64,000 bases of DNA from Achromobacter anxifer. GTDB lineage: Bacteria > Pseudomonadota > Gammaproteobacteria > Burkholderiales > Burkholderiaceae_B. The notes beneath the pieces are model-generated. The model did no database searches. It was not told the DNA's origin and worked only from the letters and a program-made list of their open reading frames with translations. The DNA lies in the NCBI RefSeq assembly GCF_903652925.1, contig NZ_CAHLAR010000002.1, forward strand, positions 682,001-746,000, read 5' to 3'. Positions within the stretch are counted from its first letter, which is position 1; each line of letters begins with the position of its first letter. Made by a program: the position numbers and the translations under genes. Positions 49,959 through 59,292 of this stretch are shown piece by piece.

Positions 49959-50819
49959 TTACGCCGCCGCCTCCGCAGGTTTCGGCACAAAGAACCGATC
50001 CTTCAACTCCTGCAGCCCAATCCTATCCAGCATCTCCGTCAACCGCTCAGCCGCCTTCCTGCGCGGCAAATCCTTGTGCTGCGCAATGATGAGTTCGTTC
50101 TTCATCGAATGCTCCCATCCCACCAGCTCAGTCACGCTGACCTGATACCCGTGCGCCTCCAGCTGCAGGCACCGCAGCACATTCGTGATCTGGCTCCCGA
50201 ACTCCCGCGTATGCAGCGGATGCCGCCAAATCTCAGCCAGCGGATCAGCCAGCGCCTTGGCCTTGTTCTTGCGCAGAACCGACGCCACTTCCGCCTGGCA
50301 GCAGGGCACGACGACGATGTACTTGGCCTTCTTCTCCAAGGCGAAGTGGATCGCGTCGTCGGTGGCGGTGTTGCAGGCGTGCAGGGCGGTGACCACATCG
50401 ATCGTGGCGGGCAGTTTGTCCGACGTGATGGAATCGGCGACCGACAGGTTCAGGAACGACATCCCGCCAAATCCCAGCCGCTTGGCCAGTTCTTCCGACG
50501 ACTTCACCAGTTCTTCGCGGGTTTCGATGCCGTAGATGTGGGAACCGTTCTTCAGCGCCTCGGGTTGTTCCTTGAAGAACAGGTCGTACAGGATGAAGCC
50601 CAGGTACGACTTGCCCGCGCCGTGGTCGGCGAGGGTGACGGCGCCGCGTTGTTGTTGGACGTCTTTGAGCAGCGGTTCGATGAACTGGAACAGGTGGTAG
50701 ACCTGTTTGAGCTTGCGGCGGCTGTCCTGGTTCATCTTGCCGTCGCGGGTCAGGATGTGCAGGGCCTTGAGCAGTTCGATCGACTGGCCGGGGCGGATGT
50801 CGTGGGTTTTGTCGGACAT
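49959..50819 (-). CDS. Class I SAM-dependent methyltransferase
   Basis: A 286-residue protein from ATG 50819. Residues 20-50 are helical; residues 60-190 form a Rossmann methyltransferase with TLADHGAGKSYLGFILYDLF (SAM loop, slightly altered from the classical GxGxG), IYGIETREELV, IDVVTALHACNTATDDAI and a final YIVVVPCCQAEV block. The PCCxAE motif is characteristic of the Methyltransf_32 type. Substrate unknown, probably RNA or a small molecule. A decayed partial copy lies 1 kb downstream on the same strand. Confidence 0.85.
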   Translation of the reverse strand: MSDKTHDIRPGQSIELLKALHILTRDGKMNQDSRRKLKQVYHLFQFIEPLLKDVQQQRGAVTLADHGAGKSYLGFILYDLFFKEQPEALKNGSHIYGIETREELVKSSEELAKRLGFGGMSFLNLSVADSITSDKLPATIDVVTALHACNTATDDAIHFALEKKAKYIVVVPCCQAEVASVLRKNKAKALADPLAEIWRHPLHTREFGSQITNVLRCLQLEAHGYQVSVTELVGWEHSMKNELIIAQHKDLPRRKAAERLTEMLDRIGLQELKDRFFVPKPAEAAA

Positions 50820-51040
50820 GGGGTAAGGCAATGCGCCCCGCGATGGGCGGGGCGCATAAGAAGGCGGAAAGCGTCAGTTTAACGAAAACGCGGCCGGCCC
50901 TGGCGGAACGGGAGTGGACTGAGCCTCTTCTAGTGATCCGCATGATTTGGCATGCGAGTAACATGCCCGATGCGATTGGAGCAGGTCATGCATTTCTGAA
51001 AGCGCCCGGCCGCCAGGGCGGGCGCAGGGAGAGTCATCAA

Positions 51041-51445
51041 ATGTTCAGCCACATCACTGTCGGGACGCGGGATCTTGAACGCGCGGGCCGTTTTTATGAC
51101 GCGGTGCTGCTTCCGCTCGGACTGAAGCGTCGCGTAGTCGCGCCGGATGGAGGCCCTGAAGCGCTTTGCTGGGTGACGGGGCAAGCGCTGCTGCCGCGCT
51201 TCTACGTCTACATGCCCTACGACGGCGAGCCGGCGACGGTGGGTAATGGCAGCATGGTGGCTTTTCTGGCGCCTACGCAGGAAGCCGTGAGCACGGCCCA
51301 TGCGGGCGGTCTGGCGCAGGGCGGTACGGACGAAGGTGCGCCGGGGATGCGTCCTCATTACGGCGACGGCTACTTTGGCGCGTATCTGCGCGATCCCGAC
51401 GGCAACAAGGTCCATATAGTCCATCGCGGGGACCTCCCGCTGTAA
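51041..51445 (+). CDS. VOC (glyoxalase-fold) protein
   Basis: A 134-residue protein from ATG 51041, with GGGAGAG upstream. MFSHITVGTRDLERAGRFYD starts the first module (His4 in the metal position); the second module ends YLRDPDGNKVHIVHRGD, where the final ligand would sit. Length and pattern are those of single-domain glyoxalase-like proteins. It is followed by a LysE exporter gene 36 bases downstream and may be cotranscribed with it. Substrate unknown. The frame stays open for 70 codons upstream but has no family match there. Confidence 0.87.
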   Translation: MFSHITVGTRDLERAGRFYDAVLLPLGLKRRVVAPDGGPEALCWVTGQALLPRFYVYMPYDGEPATVGNGSMVAFLAPTQEAVSTAHAGGLAQGGTDEGAPGMRPHYGDGYFGAYLRDPDGNKVHIVHRGDLPL

Positions 51446-51481
51446 CGCTGGATATGTCCTGGCATCCCTGGAGAAACGCAA

Positions 51482-52111
51482 ATGCTCGTGAGTCAGCTCG
51501 CTCTTGTGTATGGCACCTATCTGATTGCCACCGCCAGTCCCGGACCCAGCAATATGGCGATCATGGCAACGGCGATGCGTGACGGCCGTGTGCCGGCGCT
51601 TGCATTGGCGGCGGGCGTCATTACTGGCTCGTTGTTCTGGGCGACGCTGGCTGCGACTGGCATTTCCGCCGTGCTGGCGGCTTCCGCGCAGGCGCTTTAC
51701 ATCATGAAGATGGTGGGGGGCGTCTATCTGCTCTATCTGGCGTTCCGCACCGGCAGGTCGGCGCTGAGGCCGGGTGCGGCCTTTGTGAATGTGAAAACGG
51801 GCCGTGCGACGCCGCGCTATCGGGTGCTCTACCGCCAGGGCGTGCTCATGCATATCGGCAATCCGAAGGCGGTGCTGGCCTGGATGGCGATCATGTCCTT
51901 GGGGCTGGGGGAGAGCGCGTCGGACGGCACCTTGCCCGCGATCATCGGCGGTTGCGCGTTGCTCGGCGTCATGGTGTTCGGCGGTTATGCCATCGCGTTC
52001 TCGACCGCGCCGATGATTGCGCTGTACGCCAGGCTGCGGCGCTGGATCGAAGGGACGGTGGCCGTGGTGTTTGGCATTGCAGGTGTCAAGCTGCTGACCT
52101 GGCAACGTTGA
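51482..52111 (+). CDS. LysE/RhtB-family exporter
   Basis: A 209-residue inner-membrane protein with six hydrophobic helices. The family hallmark TASPGPSNMAIMATAMRDG is at residues 17-35, followed by MKMVGGVYLLYLAFRTGRSAL and RQGVLMHIGNPKAVLAWMAI, as in LysE/RhtB exporters of amino acids. The second half ends with IEGTVAVVFGIAGVKLL. Probably exports an amino acid or a related small metabolite. It is preceded by a VOC gene and followed by a hairpin. Confidence 0.9.
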   Translation: MLVSQLALVYGTYLIATASPGPSNMAIMATAMRDGRVPALALAAGVITGSLFWATLAATGISAVLAASAQALYIMKMVGGVYLLYLAFRTGRSALRPGAAFVNVKTGRATPRYRVLYRQGVLMHIGNPKAVLAWMAIMSLGLGESASDGTLPAIIGGCALLGVMVFGGYAIAFSTAPMIALYARLRRWIEGTVAVVFGIAGVKLLTWQR

Positions 52112-52120
52112 TGGGGCGGC

Positions 52121-52152
52121 TAGTCATCGGCGGCCAGCGTCGGCGATGACTA
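52121..52152. repeat. Inverted repeat after the LysE gene
   Basis: TAGTCATCG (52121-52129) and CGATGACTA (52144-52152) form a 9-bp stem; no T-run follows. It may be a transcript-stabilising hairpin. Confidence 0.4.
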
Positions 52153-52159
52153 GCCTCAG

Positions 52160-52209
52160 CCCAAGCAAGCCCCAGCCCAAGCAAGCGTCCGGCCCAAGCA
52201 AGCGTCCGG
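52160..52209. repeat. 17-bp tandem repeat
   Basis: CCCAAGCAAGCGTCCGG occurs twice in direct succession (52176-52192 and 52193-52209), preceded by a partial copy CCCAAGCAAGC at 52160. It fills the space between convergent genes. Confidence 0.75.
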
Positions 52210-52235
52210 CACGCAATCGGCCGAACGCCGCAGGA

Positions 52236-53405
52236 TCAAGCCTTCGGAAAAACCGGCTCGCCTAGATTCAGCATCAAGCGATTCGCCCAGGCAAAGATCG
52301 CATCCGAATGCAGCAGATCCAGGATCTCGCCTTCATTCAAGCCCGCATCCTTCAAAGCCTGGATGCTGTCCGCATTCACCGCGGCAGGCGCTTCGGTGAT
52401 CTGGATCGAGAACTTGCCGATAGCCAGTTCCCGCGCCGTGGTGCCGGCAGTAGCGGGATCCTCGAACACCTGCGCAATAACTTCATTGCGCTTGGCCAGC
52501 TGCTCGAAGCGCTGGGCATGCACAGACGCGCAGTACACGCAGCCGTTGATACGCGACACATAGGTCGAGCCCAGTTCACGCTCTGCACGCGACAGCCCGC
52601 CCGGTGCATACATGATGGCGTTGAACGCCGTGGAGCGCTGGCGCAGGATTTCCGGCTGATGCACCAGGAACAGGTAGTAGTCCGAGACCTTGGCCTTGGG
52701 GTGGCTTTCTTCCAGGACGGCGACTTGCTCGGGCGTGGCGGTTTCGACGTTGACGACGTCGAGCCAGGCCTTCCATTCCAGCGATTCGTTGGTGAAGCCG
52801 TGGGCCTTGATGACCGCGCCGGGCGCGGTGGCGGCGGTGTTGGCGGGGAAGGGTGCGGGCGGCACGCTGGCGGCGCGCGCGGGGCCGGCTTCCAGGGCCT
52901 TCATGGCTTCCAGGCCGGCGACTAGGCGGACCTGGTAGGACAGGAAGGCGACGAGCTGGGACAGCGTGACCACGGCGGGCGTGGAGACGCCGGCGGCCGG
53001 CAGAGTCTTGAGGGCGGCTTCGTCGCCTTCGACGGGCTTCTCGATCAGCTTGCGCGTGAATTCCAGGATGGCGGCCAGGCGCGGGGTGGCGGCGTCGGAC
53101 GGCTTGCCGGATTCGGCGGTGGCGATGTCGGCCGGCGCGGCGCCGGCGTCGGCCACGCGCTTGCGGTAGTGCGCGGCCAGCAGCGGCGACGGGGTGATGC
53201 GGGTGGCGTACAGCGCGACCAGCAGGCGTTCGGCCAGGGACAGGCCGGGCAGCGCGGGGTCGAAGAGGGCGTCGTAGCTGCCCTGAGTGGCGGCGGCGAC
53301 CTTCTCGCGGAAGTGGCGCACTTCGTAGGTCTTGGCGCCCGGGGCCAGGCCGATCAGGCGGTCGACGAGGTCGTCCGTGACGTTGTAGACGATGGGTTCA
53401 GCCAT
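52236..53405 (-). CDS. Two-domain carboxymuconolactone decarboxylase-family protein
   Basis: A 389-residue protein made of two AhpD/CMD-like domains. The first (1-165) lacks the redox pair; the second (205-389) has GCVYCASVHAQRF near residue 290, the CxxC...H centre of alkylhydroperoxidases. The two halves resemble the CMD Avi_7170-type and alkylhydroperoxidase Avi_7169-type families, which are usually separate adjacent genes near Dpp-like transporters; here they are one protein. Last gene of the nine-gene operon, 18 bases after the thioesterase gene. Probably protects against or processes a peroxidic product of the monooxygenase; this is inference. Confidence 0.85.
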   Translation of the reverse strand: MAEPIVYNVTDDLVDRLIGLAPGAKTYEVRHFREKVAAATQGSYDALFDPALPGLSLAERLLVALYATRITPSPLLAAHYRKRVADAGAAPADIATAESGKPSDAATPRLAAILEFTRKLIEKPVEGDEAALKTLPAAGVSTPAVVTLSQLVAFLSYQVRLVAGLEAMKALEAGPARAASVPPAPFPANTAATAPGAVIKAHGFTNESLEWKAWLDVVNVETATPEQVAVLEESHPKAKVSDYYLFLVHQPEILRQRSTAFNAIMYAPGGLSRAERELGSTYVSRINGCVYCASVHAQRFEQLAKRNEVIAQVFEDPATAGTTARELAIGKFSIQITEAPAAVNADSIQALKDAGLNEGEILDLLHSDAIFAWANRLMLNLGEPVFPKA

Positions 53406-53423
53406 GCGTATCTCCTTGATGCT

Positions 53424-54719
53424 TTACTTGGCGGCGCGCGCTTGGACCGCGGCGTCCAGGAACCGCTTCACGCCTTCCCAGGATTCCTGGTCGGCGCGCG
53501 CGTTGTCCTTGGGGTTGCCGCCGCTGGTGCTGATCTTGCCGGACACGGGGTGGGCGTAGACGTGCTGAGTGGTGGGCACGTAGGGGAACAGGATGGAGTG
53601 CCCGCCGTTCTCGTAGTCCAGCCACTCGACCGGGTAGGGGTGCTTAACCTCGGTCAGCTTGTCCCGCACCATCTTCGAGTACAGGCTGGACGGCCAGGAG
53701 CCGTCGTCGGTGCCGGACAGCAGCATGACGGGACCCTGGATGTCCTCGACCTTGATGCGGGCGCGGGCCACGGCATCGGGGTCCTGCAGCGCGGTGAGGA
53801 TGGCGCGTTCATGGCGGTGCGGCGCGGGGCCTTCGTCGAAGGGCGCCCAGGTGGCGGTGCGGTTGTTTTCCCAGACGTGGGGGATGGGCTTGCCGCCCAG
53901 GAGCCACGTGGGGCCTTCGCGGCCGATCTTGGGGTCGCAGGCGTTCTGGCCGCTGTGGACCACGGCGCCGGGCACGTAGGCGACCACGGCCGAGACTTCC
54001 TCGGGGAAGGTGGCGCCCAACAGCAGCACCAGTTCGCCGCCGCGCGACTGGCCGCTGATGGCGACGAAGTCGTGCTTGGGCTGCACTTTCTTGCGCAGCC
54101 AGCGCAGGCCGGTCTGGAAGTACTCCAGCGGGGTGTTGGAGATGTAGTCCGACAGGCCCGGCGCCTTGAAGTAGGCCAGCGCGAAGGCGGCGTAGCCGCG
54201 GGACGCATACAGCGCCGCGCGCGGTTCGTTGATGCCGCCGCCGGAGCCGTTGAGGATCATGACGGCGGGGAACGGGCCGGGGCCGGGCGGCAGGTACAGC
54301 GTGCCGACCAGGCCTTCCTCGCGCACGTCCTGGCGCGTCACGCCTTCGGCGGCCAGGCGCTGGGTGAAGCTGGCCTGGGCCTGCGAGCCCGCGGCGCGCG
54401 CCACCACGTCGGTGACCAGTGCCTCGGTCACCGGGTGGTTGAATTGCTCGCGGCTGGGCGAGTCCACGGGGGACTGCGACCAGATCAGGCCCATGGGCGC
54501 CACGCCGGCGTAGTCGCCGGACACGGGCGCGTCGCGGCCCAGGTCCACCGTGCCGTCCGCGCCCGCCACGAAGGCGGCCTGGCTTTGCCAGAGCACGCCG
54601 TTGCGGCGGGTCAGGGCGGTGATCTCCACCGTCTGGCCGGGCGCCACGTGTTCGACCCGGATCTGGCGCGGCACGTCGATCAGGTCGTCGGCCGGGGTGA
54701 TGGTGAGGGTGGGCGTCAT
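53424..54719 (-). CDS. BAAT/acyl-CoA thioester hydrolase-family enzyme
   Basis: A 431-residue protein of the bile-acid acyltransferase/thioesterase type. Residues 1-120 form the beta-rich N-domain (DLIDVPRQIRVEHVAPGQTV); the rest is an alpha/beta hydrolase with nucleophile Ser225 in ISGQSRGGEL, an oxyanion loop NGSGGGINEP, acid Asp338 in SGTDDGSW and His374 in NGGHSILFP. No signal peptide. Members hydrolyse acyl-CoA or related thioesters. Three bases separate it from the substrate-binding protein gene. In this operon it may cleave an imported conjugate. Confidence 0.87.
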   Translation of the reverse strand: MTPTLTITPADDLIDVPRQIRVEHVAPGQTVEITALTRRNGVLWQSQAAFVAGADGTVDLGRDAPVSGDYAGVAPMGLIWSQSPVDSPSREQFNHPVTEALVTDVVARAAGSQAQASFTQRLAAEGVTRQDVREEGLVGTLYLPPGPGPFPAVMILNGSGGGINEPRAALYASRGYAAFALAYFKAPGLSDYISNTPLEYFQTGLRWLRKKVQPKHDFVAISGQSRGGELVLLLGATFPEEVSAVVAYVPGAVVHSGQNACDPKIGREGPTWLLGGKPIPHVWENNRTATWAPFDEGPAPHRHERAILTALQDPDAVARARIKVEDIQGPVMLLSGTDDGSWPSSLYSKMVRDKLTEVKHPYPVEWLDYENGGHSILFPYVPTTQHVYAHPVSGKISTSGGNPKDNARADQESWEGVKRFLDAAVQARAAK

Positions 54720-54722
54720 GGC

Positions 54723-56294
54723 TTACTTGCCCGTGTCTTTGGTGACCATCATGGCGGCGGTGCGGTCGCTGGTCATGGGGGTGACCTTCAGGCCCTTCTT
54801 GGCGGCCCAGATGTTCTTGTAGTGGAACAGCGGGATGATGCCGACGTCGTCGGACACGATCTTGACGGAGTCGCGCAGGATGGCTTCACGCTTGGCCACG
54901 TCGAATTCCGAGGTGGATTGCTCCAGCGCGGCGTCGACCTTGGGGTTGCTGTAGCGGCCCCAGTTGGACGCGCCCAGGCCCTTCTTGGCGTCGGCGGTGG
55001 CCAGGATGTTGACCAGCGCGTAGCTGCCTTCGCCGGTGCCGTTGCCCCAGGCCAGCATGCTGACCGCGAATTCGTTCTTGTTGGCGCGGCCCGAGTACAC
55101 GGCCCACGGCACGACTTCCACCTGGGTCTTGACGCCGACGCGGGTCCAGAACTGCGCCACGGCCTGGGCCGTTTCCGGGCCTTGCGGGTAGCGGTCGTTG
55201 GGCACGTGCATGGTCAGCTTGAAGCCGTCGGGGAAGCCGGCTTCGGCCAGCAGCTTCTTGGCCTGGGCGACGTCGTTGGGGATGTCCTTGACGTCGGGGT
55301 TGTAGCCGATGGTGCCCTTGGGCATCCACTGGTTGGCTTCGGTGGCGGCGCCTTGCAGGATGCGGTCGGCGATGGCCTTGCGGTTGATGGCCAGGTTCAG
55401 CGCCTGGCGCACGCGCACGTCCAGCAGCGGGTTTTTGTCCAGCGGCTTGCCGTTGTTGTCGGTGATGTACTGGTTGGGCGCGGGGTTGAAGCTGGGCTGC
55501 AGGATCATGACGCGCAGGCCGTCGTAGGGGTAGACGGAGACGTTGGGGGCCTTTTGCAGCTTGGCCAGGTCGGACACCGAGACCTTGTCGATCACGTCCA
55601 CGTCGCCCGCCAAGAGCGCGGCGGTGCGGGCGGCGGCGTTGTTGATGTAGCGGTAGTTGACCTTGTCCCAGATCTGCTTGTCGCCCCAGTAGGCGTCGTT
55701 GCGTTCCATGATGACGCGGTCGCCGGGGGTGTAGGACACGAACTTGTAGGGGCCGGTGCCAATCATGGCCTTGCCCGAGTTGTAGTCCTCGGTGGTGGAC
55801 TTTTCGCCGACGTGCTTGCTGACCACGTGCACCGAGGCCAGGTTCAGCGGCAGGTCGGGGTTGGGGGCCTTGGTCTTGACGATGAGCGTCAGCGGGTCCT
55901 TGGCGGTCATCGTGTCGATGGTGCGCAGGTAGCCGGCATAGGTGGCGACGCTGCCCGGCACGGCGCGCGCGCGGGTGTAGGAGTAGATCAGGTCGTCGGC
56001 GGTGAAGGGCGTGCCGTCCTGCCACTTGACGCCTTCGCGCAGCTTGAATTCCCAGGTTTTGTCGTCCAGCGGCTTCCAGCTGACGGCCAGGCCGGGCTGC
56101 AGCTTGTTCCACTTGTTCTCGATCAGCAGGTCCCAGAAGTGCAGGGCCACCGAGCGGTCGCCGGCGTGGTTGTTCAGCTGCGGGTCCAGGGACGACAGCG
56201 GGTCGGCGAAGCCGATGGACAGGTCGTCGGCGCTGGCGGCGGCGGAGGCGCCGAGGATGGCGGCGGTCAGGGTGGTGAGAATCAGGCGTTTCAT
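54723..56294 (-). CDS. ABC transporter substrate-binding protein (Dpp/Opp type)
   Basis: A 523-residue periplasmic binding protein. Residues 1-23 are a signal peptide (MKRLILTTLTAAILGASAAA). The mature part follows the family 5 pattern: LSSLDPQLNNHAGDRSVALHFWDLLIE, a DDKTWEFKLREGVKWQDGTP block, then MIGTGPYKF and VDVIDKVSVSDL. Such proteins bind di- or oligopeptides, nickel or other small molecules. It lies 66 bases after the ATPase gene of the same operon. Ligand unknown; the partner enzymes hint at a modified, perhaps sulfur- or amide-containing compound. Confidence 0.92.
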   Translation of the reverse strand: MKRLILTTLTAAILGASAAASADDLSIGFADPLSSLDPQLNNHAGDRSVALHFWDLLIENKWNKLQPGLAVSWKPLDDKTWEFKLREGVKWQDGTPFTADDLIYSYTRARAVPGSVATYAGYLRTIDTMTAKDPLTLIVKTKAPNPDLPLNLASVHVVSKHVGEKSTTEDYNSGKAMIGTGPYKFVSYTPGDRVIMERNDAYWGDKQIWDKVNYRYINNAAARTAALLAGDVDVIDKVSVSDLAKLQKAPNVSVYPYDGLRVMILQPSFNPAPNQYITDNNGKPLDKNPLLDVRVRQALNLAINRKAIADRILQGAATEANQWMPKGTIGYNPDVKDIPNDVAQAKKLLAEAGFPDGFKLTMHVPNDRYPQGPETAQAVAQFWTRVGVKTQVEVVPWAVYSGRANKNEFAVSMLAWGNGTGEGSYALVNILATADAKKGLGASNWGRYSNPKVDAALEQSTSEFDVAKREAILRDSVKIVSDDVGIIPLFHYKNIWAAKKGLKVTPMTSDRTAAMMVTKDTGK

Positions 56295-56360
56295 GTTCGG
56301 AGTCCTTGGTACAGGGGGAACTGGCGGTTAATTCGGAAGGCCGCCGCGCGGCGGCCGGGT

Positions 56361-57374
56361 TCACGCCATGTCGTTCAGGTGACAGGCGCTCAGGTGGTTG
56401 ATGGCGATTCCCTTCAGCGTGGGAACCTCGGTCTTGCAGCGCGGCATCGCATGCGGGCAGCGCGGATGGAAATGGCAGCCTCCCGGGGGATTCAGCGGGC
56501 TGGGGATCTCGCCCTTGATCGCGGTAAAGGTCTTGTGGCGCGACTTCAGGCTGGGGATCTCGGCCAGCAGGGCTTGCGTGTACGGGTGGTTGGGATGGCG
56601 GAAGACTTCTTCCACCGTCGCCGTTTCCACCACGCGGCCCAGGTACATGATCACGACGCGGTCGGACAGGTGCTCGACCACGCCCAGGTCATGGCTGATG
56701 AAGAGATAGGTCAGCCCCAGGTCTTCGCGCAGGTCCATGAAAAGGTTCAGGATCTGCGCCTGGATCGACACGTCCAGCGCGGCCACGGCCTCGTCGCACA
56801 CCAGCATTGTGGGCTGCACGGCGAGCGCGCGGGCGATGCCGATGCGCTGGCGCTGGCCGCCGCTGAACTGGTGCGGATAGCGCTGGCGCAGCGCCGGGTC
56901 CAGGCCGGCGCGTTCCAGCTGGGCGCTGACGTAGTCGTCGAAGTCGCCGTTGCCGACCAGGCCGTGGATGCGGGCCGCTTCGCCCACGATCTCGTCCACG
57001 CGCAGGCGCGGGTTGAGGCTGGCGTAGGGGTCCTGGAAGATCATCTGCACTTGCAGGCGCGCGGCATGGGCCTGGGCCGAGTTCATGTCGGCCGGACGTA
57101 CGCCGTTGATGCGGATCTCGCCGCCGGAGGGCGTGAGCAGGCCCGCGGCGATGCGGCCCAGCGTGGACTTGCCGCAGCCGGACTCGCCGACCAGGCCGAC
57201 CACTTCGCCGGGGTTGACGATCAGGTCCACGTTGTCGACGGCGCGAGTCACGGCGGGCGGCTTGGACAGGCCCAGGCGCTGCATGGCGCGCGTCGCCGGG
57301 CCGGCGGGGCGTTCGCCGAAACGCTTGCTGACTTGGCTGAGATCAATCAGCGGGGTAGGGGCAGTCGTGCTCAT
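56361..57374 (-). CDS. ABC transporter ATP-binding protein (DppF-like)
   Basis: A 337-residue ATPase with Walker A GLVGESGCGKSTLG, signature QFSGGQRQRIGIARAL, Walker B MLVCDEAVAALDV and switch His in FISHDLGVVEHL. The C-terminal oligo_HPY extension has PPGGCHFHPRCPHAMPRCK, a four-cysteine-type pattern common in Dpp/Opp ATPases. An oddity is the DEAVAALD Walker B-D loop, where most relatives have DEPVSALD; this is a known variant. Start overlaps the DppD-like stop by four bases. Works as heterodimer with the preceding gene product. Confidence 0.93.
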   Translation of the reverse strand: MSTTAPTPLIDLSQVSKRFGERPAGPATRAMQRLGLSKPPAVTRAVDNVDLIVNPGEVVGLVGESGCGKSTLGRIAAGLLTPSGGEIRINGVRPADMNSAQAHAARLQVQMIFQDPYASLNPRLRVDEIVGEAARIHGLVGNGDFDDYVSAQLERAGLDPALRQRYPHQFSGGQRQRIGIARALAVQPTMLVCDEAVAALDVSIQAQILNLFMDLREDLGLTYLFISHDLGVVEHLSDRVVIMYLGRVVETATVEEVFRHPNHPYTQALLAEIPSLKSRHKTFTAIKGEIPSPLNPPGGCHFHPRCPHAMPRCKTEVPTLKGIAINHLSACHLNDMA

Positions 57375-58378
57375 GCCATCGCCTCGCTGGTCTGGATCGT
57401 GGGGTGGAAGCAGCGCACTTTGTGTTCGGGCAAGGCCTGGGTGATGCCGGGCTGCTGGCCGCAGGCGGCGGTGGCGCGCGAGCAGCGCGCCGCGAAGGCA
57501 CAGCCCGCGGGCAGGTTGAGCAGGTTGGGCGTCATGCCGGGAATCTGGCGCAGGCGCTGGCCGCGCTGGTTGTTGCTGGGCAGGCTGTCGATCAGGCCCA
57601 CGGTGTAGGGATGCTGCGGACGGTCCAGCACGTCGTCGACGGTGCCGTGTTCGACGATGCGGCCGGCGTACATCACCGCCACGTCGTCGGCCAGGCCGGC
57701 CACCACGGACAGGTCATGGGTGATCCAGATCAGGCTGGTGCCGTGCTGCTGCGCGAGCTTCTGCACTTCGGACAGAATCTGCGCCTGGATGGTGACGTCC
57801 AGCGCGGTGGTGGGTTCATCGGCGATGATCAGGTCGGGCCGGTGCAGCATGGCAATCGCAATGGCCACGCGCTGGCGCATGCCGCCGGACAGCTGATGCG
57901 GATAGGCCAGCAGCCGCTCTTCGGGGCTGGGGATGCCCATCATGCCCAGGGTGTCGCGCGACAGGGCGCGGGCTTGTGCCGCGCTCATCTTGTTGTGGGC
58001 GCGCACGGTCTCGATCATTTGCGCGTCCACCCGCAGCACGGGGTTCAGCGTCATCATCGGGTCCTGGAAGATCATGGCGATGCGGTTGCCCTGCAGCTTG
58101 CGCAGCTCGCGGGGCGCCAGCTTGGTCAGATCGCGGCCCTGGAACAGCACCTCGCCGCCGACGATGCGGCCGGGAGCGTCGACCAGGCCCATGATGGAGA
58201 AGCCCGTCACGGACTTGCCCGAGCCGGACTCGCCGACCAGGCCCAGGATCTTGCCGCGTTCCAGCGTGAAGGAAACGTCGTCCACGGCGGGCAGCACGCC
58301 CGCGCGGGTATGGAAGTGGGTGCGCAGGTTGCGCACCTCCAGCGTCGGCGCGCCGGCAGTATGGCGGTCGGCGCTCAT
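57371..58378 (-). CDS. ABC transporter ATP-binding protein (DppD-like)
   Basis: A 335-residue ATPase from ATG 58378. Walker [16 protein letters not shown]-loop [12 protein letters not shown], signature [16 protein letters not shown], Walker [14 protein letters not shown], and switch His in [11 protein letters not shown] are all present. The oligo_HPY C-terminus has [19 protein letters not shown], which may bind an Fe-S cluster or metal as in other Dpp ATPases. Four-base overlaps on both sides (58375-58378 and 57371-57374) show translational coupling. The frame extends upstream but crosses the permease gene and is not coding there. Confidence 0.93.
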   Translation of the reverse strand: MSADRHTAGAPTLEVRNLRTHFHTRAGVLPAVDDVSFTLERGKILGLVGESGSGKSVTGFSIMGLVDAPGRIVGGEVLFQGRDLTKLAPRELRKLQGNRIAMIFQDPMMTLNPVLRVDAQMIETVRAHNKMSAAQARALSRDTLGMMGIPSPEERLLAYPHQLSGGMRQRVAIAIAMLHRPDLIIADEPTTALDVTIQAQILSEVQKLAQQHGTSLIWITHDLSVVAGLADDVAVMYAGRIVEHGTVDDVLDRPQHPYTVGLIDSLPSNNQRGQRLRQIPGMTPNLLNLPAGCAFAARCSRATAACGQQPGITQALPEHKVRCFHPTIQTSEAMA

Positions 58379-59292
58379 TTGTGGGTCCTCGGGTTCAGCA
58401 CGTCGCGCAGGCGGTCGCCCACCAGGTTGATCGCCACGATGGTGATCAGGAGCGCGATGCCGGGATAGAAGCTGATCCAGTACTCGCCGGACAGCATGGT
58501 CTGGAAGCCGTTGGAAATCAGCAGCCCCAGTGACGGCTCGGTGACGGGCACGCCCAGGCCCAGGAAGCTGAGTGTGGCTTCCAGCGTGATGGCGCGCGCG
58601 ATCTGCAAGGTGCCGATGACGATCAGCGGCGGTAGGCAGTTGGGCAGGATGTGCTTCAACATGATGCGCCAGTTGGGGATGTCCAGGCAGCGGGCGGCCT
58701 CCACGTATTCGCGGCGGCGCTCGACCAGGGCCTGGCCGCGCGCGGTGCGGGCGTAGTAGGCCCATTCCAGGATCACCAGCGTCAGCACCACGTTGCCCAC
58801 GCCCTTGCCCAGATAGGCCAGGATCATCATGGCCACCAGGATGGACGGGAACGACAGGATCAGGTCCACCAGGCGCATGATCAGCGCGTCGACCTTGCCG
58901 CCGGCGTAGGCGGCCAAGAGGCCCAGCAGCGTGCCGACGATGCCGGCGATGAGCGCCGAGCCCACGCCCACCACCAGGCTGATGCGCAGGCCATACAGAA
59001 TGCCCGAGAGCAGGTCGCGGCCCTGGCCGTCGGTGCCCAGCCAGTAATGGAAGGTGTCCAGCCCGTTCATGCTGCCCGGCGGCAGGCGCGCGTCCAGCAC
59101 GTCGATCTGCAGCAGGTCATAGGGGTTCTGCGGCGCGATCCAGGGCGCAAGGGCGGCGGCCAGGATCAGCAGCGTGGCGACGACCAGGCCCAGCACCGCC
59201 GTCTTCGACGACATGAACTCGGCCAGGTTGCGCCGCCACGGCGATTCGCGGCGCAGCGCGGGGGTAGGGTTCGGGGTAGATACGGCGCTCAT
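58375..59292 (-). CDS. ABC transporter permease (DppC-like)
   Basis: A 305-residue inner-membrane permease with six predicted helices. The N-terminal region (SSKTAVLGLVVATLLILAAALAPWIAP) and the loop YWLGTDGQGRDLLSGILYGLRISL are typical of DppC/OppC; the coupling motif is in EAARCLDIPNWRIMLKHILPNCLPP, which contacts the ATPases. Starts inside the stop of the DppB-like gene. Forms the membrane channel with that protein. Confidence 0.92.
   Translation of the reverse strand: MSAVSTPNPTPALRRESPWRRNLAEFMSSKTAVLGLVVATLLILAAALAPWIAPQNPYDLLQIDVLDARLPPGSMNGLDTFHYWLGTDGQGRDLLSGILYGLRISLVVGVGSALIAGIVGTLLGLLAAYAGGKVDALIMRLVDLILSFPSILVAMMILAYLGKGVGNVVLTLVILEWAYYARTARGQALVERRREYVEAARCLDIPNWRIMLKHILPNCLPPLIVIGTLQIARAITLEATLSFLGLGVPVTEPSLGLLISNGFQTMLSGEYWISFYPGIALLITIVAINLVGDRLRDVLNPRTHK

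Noticed and set aside
53169-57608. A 1479-codon open frame on the + strand
   Set aside because: It lies antisense to the CMD, thioesterase, binding-protein and ATPase genes, whose minus-strand products have clear family motifs. Its translation is low-complexity Gly/Val/Asp/His, as expected from the complement of GC-rich genes.
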